From positions 310,001 to 374,000 of the forward strand of contig DASXUX010000095.1 in assembly GCA_036504595.1 (NCBI GenBank): a stretch of DNA of 64,000 bases. The letters run 5' to 3'. The DNA comes from DASXUX01 sp036504595. GTDB taxonomy: Bacteria; Planctomycetota; SZUA-567; H5-PLA8. Positions 40,812 to 49,607 of this stretch are shown here, piece after piece (the first letter of the stretch is position 1; each line of letters begins with the position of its first letter). The notes below the pieces were generated by a model. That model searched no databases, was not told the DNA's origin, and saw nothing but the letters and a program-made list of their open reading frames with translations. Made by a program: the position numbers and the translations under genes.

Positions 40812-41720
40812 GCCGTTTAGCAGTCTATCCATGTCCTCGCTGACCTGCTCTGGCAGGCCCGGGCGCCAAGGCAGCATTTCAGCCGTGACAAATCCTTTGT
40901 AGCCGGTCTTGCGGAACGCGGCCATGACGGCCTTCCAGTCTACGTCGCCGGCGCCCAGATCGCAGAAGCTGTATGCGCCCGCCCAGCCGCTGCCGGCTGC
41001 GATCTTGCGGCAGGCGGAAGCGATTGCGAGCGTCGGACCTTGCTCGCCACCGCCATAGAAGACGAACTTGAAGTCCTTCCAGTGAACGCGGCCGATGCGT
41101 TTACCGAGAATCTGGATCCAGTGCTCGGGGAAGCCGTTGAGCCGCGCGTTTCCGCAATCGAAGTAGCTCTTCACGTATTTCGAATTGAAGCTGTCGATGA
41201 AGTCGCGGTATTCGACGGGCGAGAGCAGGAACTTGTTCCAGACATTCTCCAGACACAGGGAGACTTTCAGCTTTTCGGCGGTCTTCACGCAGGCGCGGAT
41301 GCCTTGCTGGGCGCGCTTATAGCATTCGTCGTAGCGCACATGCTCGCTTTTGGGATCGAAGAAAACGTCCACCGCCCCGGGAACGACCAGCACCGCGTCA
41401 CAGCCGAGCCAATTGGCAAGGTGAAGCATCTTCTGTGTGTACTCAACCGCTTTCTTTCGAGTTCCCGCGCTGCTGGCCGAAAGGGACGTTCCCCAATAGA
41501 CGCCGGTCGCGACGGAACTGATCTGGATATCGATGCTCTTTGCAAGTTTCGCGATGTCCCGGCAGGTTTTTTCATCGGTATCGAAACCCAAGGCTCCGCC
41601 CGGCGCCGCCAGTTCCACGCTCTCGAAGCCGGCGGCCTTCGCAGCTTTCAGGACGGTCTCAATGTCGGCTTTGCCCTCGAGTCCGCCTTCAAAAGACCAA
41701 TAACTTATGCCTTTTATCAT
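40809..41720 (-). CDS. Sugar phosphate isomerase/epimerase (AP endonuclease 2-like TIM barrel)
   Basis: A 303-residue xylose-isomerase-like barrel. Strand ends carry the expected acidic and histidine metal ligands (CLENVWNKF, SYFDCGNARL, RVHWKDFK, VTAEMLPW). Members isomerise or dehydrate inositols and ketoses with a divalent metal. It precedes the dehydrogenase at 39655 on the same strand, 117 bp away, so the pair probably works on one substrate. The upstream flank contains one copy of a dispersed repeat (41733-41765). Confidence 0.9.
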   Translation of the reverse strand: MIKGISYWSFEGGLEGKADIETVLKAAKAAGFESVELAAPGGALGFDTDEKTCRDIAKLAKSIDIQISSVATGVYWGTSLSASSAGTRKKAVEYTQKMLHLANWLGCDAVLVVPGAVDVFFDPKSEHVRYDECYKRAQQGIRACVKTAEKLKVSLCLENVWNKFLLSPVEYRDFIDSFNSKYVKSYFDCGNARLNGFPEHWIQILGKRIGRVHWKDFKFVFYGGGEQGPTLAIASACRKIAAGSGWAGAYSFCDLGAGDVDWKAVMAAFRKTGYKGFVTAEMLPWRPGLPEQVSEDMDRLLNG

Positions 41721-41732
41721 TCTCCCCCTCCT

Positions 41733-41765
41733 ATGCCGCTCCCTTACGGTCGCGATTCAGATGCT
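41733..41765. repeat. Dispersed CGGTCGCG repeat
   Basis: GCCGCTCCCTTACGGTCGCG followed by ATTCAG. Similar cores, CGGTCGCGGTTCTG, occur at 5630-5660, 61054-61086 and 61217-61245. Confidence 0.6.
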
Positions 41766-41849
41766 CCGGGTGATTGCTGCCGGACTGAGTCAGCGCTAAA
41801 CTAACGCGAGGCTGGGGTTCTCCAAACCCCAAAAACGGAATTTCTGCAA

Positions 41850-42962
41850 ATGGGCATATCCGGCGAAGTCGTATTTCAGCGAGTATTTGACCTGGGCGGC
41901 ACGCTGAACATGAAGAAGGCGCGCACCCTTCTCGCCGAAATGGCCGAGACCGGGGCCGTCACGCCGAAGCGCGCAGCGCCGGAATACGTCAGCTTCGCCG
42001 CTCCGATCCCGCTGAACTTGGGAAGCCTGAATCTAGACCTGCGCACCGAAGACGGCGCACCGATTGGCCTCTCGGCGCGACTGTACGAAGTGGGTGCGTT
42101 GGGGCTGATGTTGCGCTTCCCTGCGCGCGTCGAACAGCTCAGTGAACTTGCCCGATTCCAAAATCTCTCGGTTTTATACAAAGGACAAGCCCAGAAGCGC
42201 GCCCAGATATTTACGATGCTCTATGACGCGATCAAGCCACGAATCAAGCCGGCGTTTGACGAAGTCTTCGACGTGCCCATCGAGGCGGAAAGCTATATCG
42301 CATTCTGCTTGACCGAGACGCCGGAAGGCGCAGGCAGGCTACTACAACTGGAGCGGGCGCAGATCGCCGCTTTGCTCACGAGCGAGCCGCATCCAGAGAA
42401 GCTCTCTGAGATGGAAATCGAAGACACCCTGCGGAACTGGTCAAGTTACTACCGCGACGATCTTGTCATTGCCGATTGGGATGCCGGGCTGCTCGTGGAA
42501 CCCGGCGGGCAGTACGAAGATCTTCTGTACATCTTCGAGGTCGCCAATCTTCAGCTCTTGGAACTGCGGAAATACGATCTGTATCTCGATGCGACGCTCG
42601 ACCGTGGCTACGACGAGTATGAGCGGCTTTCCAAAGGACCGCCGATTTTTACGGGCCGCGCGAGGGAGGTTGTCAGCGAACTGAGCGCGGTACGAATGGA
42701 TCTGGCTGAAGTGACGGACGAAATCGCCAACACGGCCAAGTTTTTTGGCGACTGGTATATTGCGCGAGTCTACATGGGCCTGGCGGGCAAGCTGCACGTC
42801 AGCGACTATCACAAGACCGTCGAAGAGAAGCTTGCGACGTTGGACGATCTCTATAAAAGCGTGCTGCAGGAAATGGACCGGCGGCAGAATCTGTTTCTTG
42901 AAACCGCGATCGTGCTGCTCATTGTCTTTGAAGTCGCGATGGCGCTATTGAAGAGCCATTGA
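41850..42962 (+). CDS. DUF155/RMD1-family membrane protein
   Basis: A 370-residue protein ending in a single transmembrane helix (ETAIVLLIVFEVAMALLKSH). Before it lies a long charged helical region, residues about 245-345 (DEYERLSKGPPIFTG, DWYIARVYMGLAGKLHVSDYHKTVEEKLATLDDLY), which matches the C-terminal part of DUF155. The eukaryotic relative RMD1 is mitochondrial; bacterial members are uncharacterised and may anchor an oligomer to the membrane. The N-terminal half has no enzyme motif. The ribosome site is weak. It converges with spoVG. Confidence 0.8.
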   Translation: MGISGEVVFQRVFDLGGTLNMKKARTLLAEMAETGAVTPKRAAPEYVSFAAPIPLNLGSLNLDLRTEDGAPIGLSARLYEVGALGLMLRFPARVEQLSELARFQNLSVLYKGQAQKRAQIFTMLYDAIKPRIKPAFDEVFDVPIEAESYIAFCLTETPEGAGRLLQLERAQIAALLTSEPHPEKLSEMEIEDTLRNWSSYYRDDLVIADWDAGLLVEPGGQYEDLLYIFEVANLQLLELRKYDLYLDATLDRGYDEYERLSKGPPIFTGRAREVVSELSAVRMDLAEVTDEIANTAKFFGDWYIARVYMGLAGKLHVSDYHKTVEEKLATLDDLYKSVLQEMDRRQNLFLETAIVLLIVFEVAMALLKSH

Positions 42963-42993
42963 GGTGCTGTGGCAATCCTCCTGGATTGCGCCA

Positions 42994-43596
42994 CTATGCC
43001 AGTATTCCGAAGCCCTTGTTGTCACCATCGATACGCGGCGCTGGCGAGGGCCTCTCTTCCGGCGTCTTCGTGGCGAGCGGCTGATTGTCGTTTACGCCAG
43101 GAGGTGCGGGTTCAATCGGGCTTTCGTCCTGAGTGCCTACATTGCCGTTGTTGCCATTGTCGCCGTCTTCGGGGCCTTCATCAAAGTCATCCGGATGCAC
43201 GGCGGGCCGATAGCCGGGCACGCGGGAACGCTCGTACTCTTCGGCGTAAGCTTGCAGGACGGCGTCCTGGATCATCTGCCGTGCTTCGGGTTTTGTCGGG
43301 TGCGCGATGTCGGCGTGTAGTTTCGCGCGGCCACGCCCGTCGGGGCGCAGGCGTTTTTCGGGCAGGTGCGCGCCGCACTGGCTGCAGAACTTCGCTTGCA
43401 TGGGGTTCTTGGCCCGGCATTTTTTGCAGTGATCCGTGATCTTGCGGCTGGGCATCGCGATAAAGAGCGTCTCATCGCCGCGAATGATCTTTATGTCTCG
43501 AACCACAAAGCAGTCATCGAAAGTCACGGAGGCGAACGCGACCAGCTTGTTGCTTGATCGCGCGACCAGCTTAACTTTTACCAGGGTGATTTCCAT
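42994..43596 (-). CDS. spoVG: SpoVG-family protein with an inserted zinc ribbon
   Basis: A 200-residue protein. Residues 1-55 are the SpoVG fold (MEITLVKVKL, LVAFASVTFDDCFVVRDIKIIRG, LFIAMPSRK). A four-cysteine zinc ribbon follows (C57, C60, C71, C74 in HCKKC...FCSQCG). A second SpoVG segment comes next (DIAHPTKPEARQMIQDAVLQAY), then an acidic, disordered Pro/Asn-rich tail. Ordinary SpoVG is about 90-100 residues and binds nucleic acid. It follows ispE on the same strand; ispE and spoVG are also near neighbours in Firmicutes. Confidence 0.92.
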   Translation of the reverse strand: MEITLVKVKLVARSSNKLVAFASVTFDDCFVVRDIKIIRGDETLFIAMPSRKITDHCKKCRAKNPMQAKFCSQCGAHLPEKRLRPDGRGRAKLHADIAHPTKPEARQMIQDAVLQAYAEEYERSRVPGYRPAVHPDDFDEGPEDGDNGNNGNVGTQDESPIEPAPPGVNDNQPLATKTPEERPSPAPRIDGDNKGFGILA

Positions 43597-43688
43597 ATTT
43601 TATTAGCTTTCCATAAGCGTACAGATGCAAATACTAGGACACACAACAAACATAGGCATAAGAAAAACGCAAAACTACAGGTTTTATA

Positions 43689-44570
43689 TCAAGGTGTAAA
43701 CGTCGTCGCGGTGATGACCCGTGTTTCTGTACCTATGTGCTGTCTCAGGGTCTCCTCAAGCGCTGCCCCATTATCAGCTCGATTGAGTGGCAACACAAAG
43801 TGCACTGCGCCACTGCCAGACATCAACCATCGCCCCGGATAGCGCTCCTCCAGGATTCGCTGAAGCGTCTTCAACTGCGGCTCGACCCGTCGCGCAGGCT
43901 CGGTCAAGTCGTTCTGCCCAAGTTTGCGCAGTGGGTCAGCCCTAGCGACAAAATATGATATGTTACCGCTAATTTTTGTCAAGTCCCGGGACGCTGTTTT
44001 TCCGTCGCATAATGGAACAGATAAAAGTTTATAGCAGGCTGGAGTAGAGACCTGCAGCGGTGGCAAAATTAGCAATATGGGCAAAAGTGGCCACTCCTCG
44101 GAACCGCTCAGCGCCTGGACAATCTCGCCGCGCCCCAGACATCGGCGCCAACCTCCATAAAGAAAGAAAGCAACATCACTCCCGAGTGCTGCGGCGAGGG
44201 GATGGAGTCTTTCCACAGGCCATTCCAGTCTCCATAGCCTGTTCAGCCCCATGAGCGCACACGCGCCATCACTGGAACCGCCGCCCATGCCGCCTCCGGC
44301 CGGAATGCGCTTCTCTAGGTCAATTCGCGCGCCCAGTTTTGTTCCACTTGCCGCCGCAAGCAGCTTTGCTGCTTTCACAACTAGATTCCGCTCGTCTGTG
44401 GGCAGAGAGTTATCGCTGCATGTGAACACCAACTCGCTACACGGCTCGAACCGCAAGGTGTCGTGAAGGCTGACGTTGACCATCACCGTGTCCAGTTCGT
44501 GGAATCCGTCCGGGCGCTTTCCCAGAACGTGCAGATCCCAGTTAATTTTTGCGTAGGCGTTCAATTCCAT
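43689..44570 (-). CDS. ispE: 4-diphosphocytidyl-2-C-methyl-D-erythritol kinase
   Basis: A 293-residue GHMP kinase of the MEP isoprenoid pathway, phosphorylating the 2-hydroxyl of CDP-methylerythritol. I use the ATG ending at 44570 (MELNAYAKINWDLHVLGKRPDG); the in-frame sequence upstream overlaps the divergent riboswitch region and is not protein-like. The ATP loop is PAGGGMGGGSSDGA near residue 90. MSGSGAVHFVLP is the C-terminal glycine-rich motif, with V where many members have C. It is upstream of spoVG, with 92 bp between. Confidence 0.93.
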   Translation of the reverse strand: MELNAYAKINWDLHVLGKRPDGFHELDTVMVNVSLHDTLRFEPCSELVFTCSDNSLPTDERNLVVKAAKLLAAASGTKLGARIDLEKRIPAGGGMGGGSSDGACALMGLNRLWRLEWPVERLHPLAAALGSDVAFFLYGGWRRCLGRGEIVQALSGSEEWPLLPILLILPPLQVSTPACYKLLSVPLCDGKTASRDLTKISGNISYFVARADPLRKLGQNDLTEPARRVEPQLKTLQRILEERYPGRWLMSGSGAVHFVLPLNRADNGAALEETLRQHIGTETRVITATTFTP

Positions 44571-44656
44571 GCGACTTCTTGTCTCCATGCGCGAGGGAGA
44601 GGCTAATAGCAGCCACGGCTGCAGGCAAGTTGCAGCCCACGCTGGTGCGAGCATTC

Positions 44657-44684
44657 TTGACACACACCGCCAGGGTTCTATCAT
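44657..44684 (+). promoter_or_regulatory. Promoter of the c-di-AMP riboswitch/permease transcript
   Basis: TTGACA at 44657-44662 and TATCAT at 44679-44684 are separated by 16 bp. Transcription would start near 44691, just before the riboswitch. Confidence 0.7.
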
Positions 44685-44699
44685 TTTCTCCATCAATGA

Positions 44700-44826
44700 C
44701 GCAGGCCGAGTCTTGCTCGAGTCGCGGGCAAGAACGGGGAAACCAAGCCGTTGGGGTGCATCCGGGGCACGCCGCACCGGAGGGGAACCGGAGAGTCCCT
44801 AACCCGTCAGCTAACCTCGCAGGCTT
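44700..44826 (+). ncRNA. c-di-AMP riboswitch (ydaO/yuaA type)
   Basis: The highly conserved 3' core CCGTCAGCTAACCTCGCAGGC (44803-44824, with flanking A/C) is present nearly unchanged. The 5' side has GGGGAAACC (44737-44745) and TTGGGGTGCATCCGG, then GGGGAACCGG (44783-44792), all expected in order. It sits between a good promoter and the permease gene, and ydaO riboswitches typically control potassium/amino-acid permeases of this kind. Ligand binding turns expression off in known cases. The 5' boundary is estimated from the closing stem. Confidence 0.88.
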
Positions 44827-44996
44827 TCTCACGGGCGCGCAACAATCGTTCCCGCCCAAGTTCGTACCAGGGGCTAGACTTTTCCGGTGTGTCCAAACCT
44901 TGATCCGCTTCGCGGCTCTGCCCGCGTCGCTGTCATATTGCCTGCACGCCATCCACCTCGGCCGCACTCCCGTCCGATTGCGGGAAGGAGCTGCTG

Positions 44997-46781
44997 GTGA
45001 GCGTCCGCATTCATCAGACTGAGCGGCCACGAGAACTGCGCTGGTATCACGCCGCCGGAATGCTGTTCGGCGATTGGGGCACCTCCCGTCTGTACGTGCT
45101 CGGCCTGGCCTTCGTCATGTCGGCGCACGCGTCCTTCTGGTACGTGGCGGCGATGTGCGCGCTGATGGCGCTGGTGGGATTCTCTTACAGCATCGTGTGT
45201 GCACATTTCCCGGACGGCGGTGGCGTCTACTCTGCCGCCAAGCAGCGCTCCCGGTCGCTGGCAGTGGTTGGCGCGTTACTGTTGGTCGCCGATTACGTTG
45301 TCACCGCGGCGCTCAGCGCCTACGAAGGCTTCCGTTACATCCTCTCCGAGTCCCCTCAAATCGCCTGGTTGGCCGCCCTCATGGCGATCATCGCCATCGG
45401 CTTGATCAACATCATCGGCCCGCGAAGAGTCGGCGTATTGGCAGTCATTGTCGGCGTCTTCTCGGTGGCTTTCTACATCATCATCGCCGTATTCTGCGCA
45501 GCACAATCGAAAGGGGCAGTCGTCGTACGGCCGCATGAAGATATTGCCAGCGCGTGGAGCCACTTCATCAATGTGATCCTGGCTCTCTCCGGCGTGGAAG
45601 CTATCGCCAATATGACCGGAATCATGGCGGAGCCTGTCGCCAAGAATGCCCGCAAAGCGATCTTCGTCGTCCTGCTCGAAGTCATCGCGCTGAACCTGAT
45701 CATGGCTTACGCGATGAACGCGCTCCCCGACGCGTTCATGGCGGCCCAGAGCCAGGCTGACAAGCAGGACCACATGGTCAAGCTGATCTCGGCGTACTAT
45801 GTCGCGCCGTGGTTCTCGGCCGTGTCGTCTTTCTTCTTTGGGCTGCTGCTGTTGTCCGCGACGAATACCGCCATCGGCGGAATTGTCAGCGTCACGTACC
45901 TGCTCGCGCGCGACAAGGAGTTGCCGCGCGTCTTTACGCGTCTGAACCGCTACGGCGTTCCTTGGGTGGGATTGGCAACAGCAACAGCCATCCCGTTGGC
46001 CGTGCTGCTTGTCGTCGGCGATGACATGCTCGTACTGGCGGGTCTTTACGCCATCGGCGTGGTCGGCGCGATTGCCATCAACCTGCTCGCCTGCGGTTCG
46101 AACTTCAAACTGGACCTGGCCAAGTGGGAGCGAATCACGCTGCTGGCTGTGGGCGTGCTGGTCCTTGCCATCGAGGCAACCATCGCCATTGAAAAGCGGT
46201 CGGCGCTTTTGTTTGCCGTTTTGATCCTCGGCGCCGGCCTTCTCGCGAGATACATCTCGCAGCACCTCGCCCCGGCATTGGCGAGACCTGCGGAGATCGG
46301 CGTGCCGGAAGTCATCACGGTCACCGGAACCTTGCGCGCAAATGTTCCACCCAATATGCCACGCCTGTTGGTCCCCAGCCGCGGAAACCCCAAACTCTTC
46401 AAGTTCGCCGTGAACTATGCCAAAGACAAGAAAGCCGCCGTGTTCGTTCTTTTTGTGCGGGAAGTGGCCCTGGCGTTCCGCGAACGCGGTGCGCCCGTCG
46501 CGGCCGAAACGATGACGCTGGGCAACGACAAGGAGGCGCAGAAAGTCTTTGCCGACGCGCGCAAGCTTTGCGACGCAGCCAATGTGCCGATGGTGCCGCT
46601 CTACGCGGTTCACGACTCGCCGGCCGAGTTGATCCTCGACCACGCAGCGACGCTCGGCGCCGATGCCGTGCTCATGGGTGTTTCGCAGCGTGGAGCGGTC
46701 TGGAAGACGTTGCGGGGAGACGTGCTCCAGGAAGTGATCAACTACCTTCCCGAAAGCATCCCGCTGCTGATCCACGCATAA
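44997..46781 (+). CDS. KimA-like APC permease with UspA-type C-terminal domain
   Basis: A 594-residue membrane transporter with a GTG start after GGGAAGGAG. About 12 transmembrane helices (residues 25-425) include FPDGGGVYSAAKQ and LSGVEAIANMTGIMAEPVAKNARKA, the equivalents of the GGG and GVEAISN regions in the KimA (YdaO) potassium importers. Residues about 435-594 form a universal-stress-like cytoplasmic domain (PRLLVPSRGNPKLFKFAVNYA, DAVLMGVSQRGAVWKTLRGDV). A c-di-AMP riboswitch upstream and this layout both point to potassium uptake controlled by c-di-AMP, though amino-acid transport is an alternative. A CCCG/CGGG hairpin next to the ribosome site could mask it. Confidence 0.87.
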   Translation: MSVRIHQTERPRELRWYHAAGMLFGDWGTSRLYVLGLAFVMSAHASFWYVAAMCALMALVGFSYSIVCAHFPDGGGVYSAAKQRSRSLAVVGALLLVADYVVTAALSAYEGFRYILSESPQIAWLAALMAIIAIGLINIIGPRRVGVLAVIVGVFSVAFYIIIAVFCAAQSKGAVVVRPHEDIASAWSHFINVILALSGVEAIANMTGIMAEPVAKNARKAIFVVLLEVIALNLIMAYAMNALPDAFMAAQSQADKQDHMVKLISAYYVAPWFSAVSSFFFGLLLLSATNTAIGGIVSVTYLLARDKELPRVFTRLNRYGVPWVGLATATAIPLAVLLVVGDDMLVLAGLYAIGVVGAIAINLLACGSNFKLDLAKWERITLLAVGVLVLAIEATIAIEKRSALLFAVLILGAGLLARYISQHLAPALARPAEIGVPEVITVTGTLRANVPPNMPRLLVPSRGNPKLFKFAVNYAKDKKAAVFVLFVREVALAFRERGAPVAAETMTLGNDKEAQKVFADARKLCDAANVPMVPLYAVHDSPAELILDHAATLGADAVLMGVSQRGAVWKTLRGDVLQEVINYLPESIPLLIHA

Positions 46782-46807
46782 AAAAAGGCAGCCACACTGG
46801 GCTGCCC
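46780..46807. terminator. Bidirectional terminator between the permease and anti-sigma-like genes
   Basis: GGCAGCC/GGCTGCC stem. On the minus strand it is followed by seven T, so it serves mainly the anti-sigma-like gene; on the plus strand the tail (CTTCTTCC) is weaker. Confidence 0.85.
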
Positions 46808-46833
46808 TTCTTCCATGAATCTGTGAGTCCCGC

Positions 46834-47292
46834 TTATACCCCGCCGACGCCAATGAACGATACGACGCCGCGACGCATGGGCTTGAACTGCGGCCGGGGG
46901 ATGCCAACAAACTCGTCCAGATCCTGCTGGCTATAGCTGGCCGGACAGTGCCGCACCAGGAGCCGGTCCACCGCAGACTGAATCCGGTCCGTCGCCTCGC
47001 GACCGATGATCTTGTGTTCGATTCTCGATCCCAGCGCATCAGCCATATTGATGTTCGTCATCGGCAGCAACGCGGCGATGATCAGGGCTGCGGCTGCAAA
47101 GCGAGCCAACGGATGCGTGATCGGCCGCAACAGCCAGAACACCCGTTTCACGGGTTGGCAGTTCGCAGAAATATGCGCCAGTGTGCGAGCGACCAAGTTC
47201 GGCGGCGGCTCCTCACGCGGCAGTCGCGATACCGCCTTGCCGAGTCTGGCCAGTTCCGGATCTTGGAGGAAAGCGTCATCTTCACGATTCAT
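46834..47292 (-). CDS. Putative membrane anti-sigma factor
   Basis: A 152-residue protein with a single transmembrane helix near residues 63-80 (FAAAALIIAALLPMTNI). The cytoplasmic N-terminus (DPELARLGKAVSRLPREEPPPNLVARTL) is the helical type seen in small anti-sigma proteins, though the zinc-binding HxxxCxxC motif is absent. It lies 20 bp downstream of a sigma factor gene on the same strand, the usual arrangement. The role is inferred from position and topology. A terminator follows. Confidence 0.68.
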   Translation of the reverse strand: MNREDDAFLQDPELARLGKAVSRLPREEPPPNLVARTLAHISANCQPVKRVFWLLRPITHPLARFAAAALIIAALLPMTNINMADALGSRIEHKIIGREATDRIQSAVDRLLVRHCPASYSQQDLDEFVGIPRPQFKPMRRGVVSFIGVGGV

Positions 47293-47312
47293 CGCTCTGA
47301 CTCCTCCCCGCG

Positions 47313-48083
47313 TTACGGTTCACGTTGCGCCCGTGTGGCCAACATTCCACTCAGGCGATTCAATGCTGCGTGCAGCCTGCTCTTCACCGTTCCCACCGGC
47401 ACGCTAAGCACCGCGGCCGTTTCCACCAAAGTCAAATCGTTGTAGAAATGCAACAGCACCACTTCTCGCTCAATCTCGGTCAATCGATCCAGCGCCTGTC
47501 GCAGAACATCCGCTTCATCCCGCCGCTCCGCAGCCTGTCCTGGACCTTCTTCTGCGGCTGCGGGCTCAATTGCACGTGTGCGTTCGTCCGAGTCATCTGT
47601 GCCGTCCAGCGTTACTTCGCCTCGGACCTTCCGCTTGCGCGCATCGTCACGAACCAGATTCACCGCAATCGCCATCACCCAAGGCTTGAACTGCATCTTG
47701 CGATTGAACGTTTCCGCCGCCCGCATGGCATGCAAGAACGTATCCTGAAACAAGTCGTCCGCTCGGTGCCGATCGCCACCGGTCATCCGCACCAGCAGGC
47801 CGAAAAGCGCCCGCTCATAGCGCGAAACCAGCAGTCCTAACGACTCACGGTCCCCGCGCTTGGCCTGCTCAAACAGCACCTCGTCACTCGCCACGGGTGC
47901 CTCGGTTGCATGCCCGTCCTTGGGTGCAACGAGGGCCGCCACTAACGGCGCCGCAGTGATGGATGCTGTCGCTGCCGCAGCCACGGGCCCCCTCCGGTTC
48001 CCGCTATCTGTTACGTGCGAGGTGCTCAAAGAGTTCACTCTTTGTCCCCAAATCCCAATAATGATTCCCATTATTCTAACCAT
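47313..48083 (-). CDS. ECF-type RNA polymerase sigma factor
   Basis: Region 2 is VSRYERALFGLLVRMTGGDRHRADDLFQDTFLHAM with the FKPWVMAIAVNLVRDDARKRK end. Region 4 is LTEIEREVVLLHFYNDLTLVETAAVLSVPVGTVKSRLHAALNRL with a clear helix-turn-helix. The protein is up to 256 residues, longer than the usual 170-200, because of an Ala/Thr-rich N-terminal extension of about 75 residues and an acidic linker between regions. The start is uncertain; a GTG near 48038 with GGGGAC upstream would shorten the extension. It is paired with the anti-sigma-like gene. Confidence 0.88.
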   Translation of the reverse strand: MVRIMGIIIGIWGQRVNSLSTSHVTDSGNRRGPVAAAATASITAAPLVAALVAPKDGHATEAPVASDEVLFEQAKRGDRESLGLLVSRYERALFGLLVRMTGGDRHRADDLFQDTFLHAMRAAETFNRKMQFKPWVMAIAVNLVRDDARKRKVRGEVTLDGTDDSDERTRAIEPAAAEEGPGQAAERRDEADVLRQALDRLTEIEREVVLLHFYNDLTLVETAAVLSVPVGTVKSRLHAALNRLSGMLATRAQREP

Positions 48084-48173
48084 ATGGGCAGGGCCGCGTC
48101 ATACCAAAATCCCATTTTTATCCGTCCGGCTGCACCAACTCCGCTATTATGGATGCCAGAAAGGTGAACTTTC

Positions 48174-49568
48174 GTGAGCAGCGCCACTGAACGCCCTACC
48201 CCCGATAAAGAGTTCGCCACCAGCATCGTGCAACGTCTGACTGGCGCAGGATTTCGCGCGCTTTTCGCGGGCGGCTGCGTGCGGGATATGCTGCTCAACC
48301 GCCAGCCCAAAGACTTCGATGTCGCCACTTCCGCACCTCCCGATCAGGTGATCGCACTTTTCCCCCGGCACGTAGCGGTCGGTGTCGCATTTGGCGTGAT
48401 TGTTGTCCTTGGAGAAGGCGATAACCCGCTCCAGGTCGAGGTCACCACCTTCCGCGGCGAAACGACCTACTCCGACGGTCGCCACCCCGATCAGGTCGCC
48501 TTCACCGATGAGGTCGAGGACGTTCGCCGCCGCGATTTCACCATCAACGGGCTGCTCTACGATCCACTGAAGCACGAGGTTTTGGATTATGTGGACGGCC
48601 GCCGAGACCTGGAGCGCAAGGTCATCCGCGCCATCGGGGACCCGAAGCGCCGCTTCCAGGAAGACCACCTCCGCATGCTCCGAGCCATTCGGTTCGCCTC
48701 GCAACTTGGCTTTGAAATCGACGGCCTGACGTTCGGCGCGATCAAAGACAACGCGCAACGAATTACGCTCATCAGCGCCGAACGCATTCGCGACGAGCTG
48801 AATCTGATGCTGACCGGCCCCGCGCCCCGCCGCGCGATCGAGCTGCTCAAGAAGTCACGCCTGCTCAGACACATTCTGCCCGAAGTGGACGTGATGGAAG
48901 GCGTCCCACAGCCCAAGGAATTCCACCCTGAAGGCGATGTGTGGGTACACACGCTGATGTTGCTCGATCAGCTCCAGGAATCCTCGCTGACGCTAGCGCT
49001 TGCGGCCTTGCTCCATGATATCGGCAAACCGCCGACCATCGAACATGCCGATCGCATCCGGTTCAACGAGCACGAACGTGTCGGCGCGTGCATGACTGAA
49101 GACATTATGCGGCGGATGAAGTACTCGAACGAGGAAATCGAACAGGTCGTCGAACTGGTGCGCCAACACATGATCTTTAAGGATGCGCACCGGATGCGGC
49201 CGGCAAAGCTCAAACGTTTCCTGCGCCAGCCGCATTTCAATGAGCACCTGGCGTTGCACAAGCTGGATTGCCTGGCTTCGCACGGCGATCTGACCGCGCA
49301 TGATTTCTGTGTCGAGGAACTCGGCAAGCAAAGCACTGAGACTCTGCGCCCCGTACCGTTCGTCAATGGCCGCGACCTGATCGCGCTCGGCCTGACGCCC
49401 GGTCCGAAGTTTAAGGAGATACTCAGCGAAGTGGAAGACCGGCAGCTCGAAGGCAGCGTCACCGATCGAGAATCGGCGCTTCAATATGTCCGGGAGTTGG
49501 TGTTCCGAGGCGCGCCTGAAGCTCAGCCAAGCGCCGCCAAAACCGAAGACAAAAAAACCGGAGCGTAA
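48174..49568 (+). CDS. cca: CCA tRNA nucleotidyltransferase
   Basis: A 464-residue class II nucleotidyltransferase that adds or repairs the 3' CCA of tRNA. The GTG start is at 48174. The nucleotidyltransferase core is FAGGCVRDMLLNRQPKDFDVAT near residue 30, with the RRRDFTINGLLYDP segment and RFQEDHLRMLRAIRFASQLGF. An HD domain follows (ALLHDIGKPPTIEH near residue 280), as in CCA enzymes with phosphohydrolase activity. A bidirectional terminator overlaps its stop codon. The divergent neighbour is the sigma factor. Confidence 0.93.
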   Translation: MSSATERPTPDKEFATSIVQRLTGAGFRALFAGGCVRDMLLNRQPKDFDVATSAPPDQVIALFPRHVAVGVAFGVIVVLGEGDNPLQVEVTTFRGETTYSDGRHPDQVAFTDEVEDVRRRDFTINGLLYDPLKHEVLDYVDGRRDLERKVIRAIGDPKRRFQEDHLRMLRAIRFASQLGFEIDGLTFGAIKDNAQRITLISAERIRDELNLMLTGPAPRRAIELLKKSRLLRHILPEVDVMEGVPQPKEFHPEGDVWVHTLMLLDQLQESSLTLALAALLHDIGKPPTIEHADRIRFNEHERVGACMTEDIMRRMKYSNEEIEQVVELVRQHMIFKDAHRMRPAKLKRFLRQPHFNEHLALHKLDCLASHGDLTAHDFCVEELGKQSTETLRPVPFVNGRDLIALGLTPGPKFKEILSEVEDRQLEGSVTDRESALQYVRELVFRGAPEAQPSAAKTEDKKTGA

Positions 49569-49583
49569 GCTCCGGTTTCTAGT
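49551..49583. terminator. Bidirectional terminator at the cca stop codon
   Basis: ACCGGAGC-GTAA-GCTCCGGT stem with A7 on the left and TTTCTAGTTTT on the right. It can serve both cca and the convergent hydrolase gene; the loop GTAA contains the cca stop. Confidence 0.85.
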
Positions 49584-49607
49584 TTTGGTATTTTCTCAAA
49601 CTCCTGC

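Noticed and set aside
45276..47039. A minus-strand open frame of 587 codons
   Set aside because: It is antisense to the permease and the anti-sigma-like gene; composition is Asp/Arg/His-rich with no motif.
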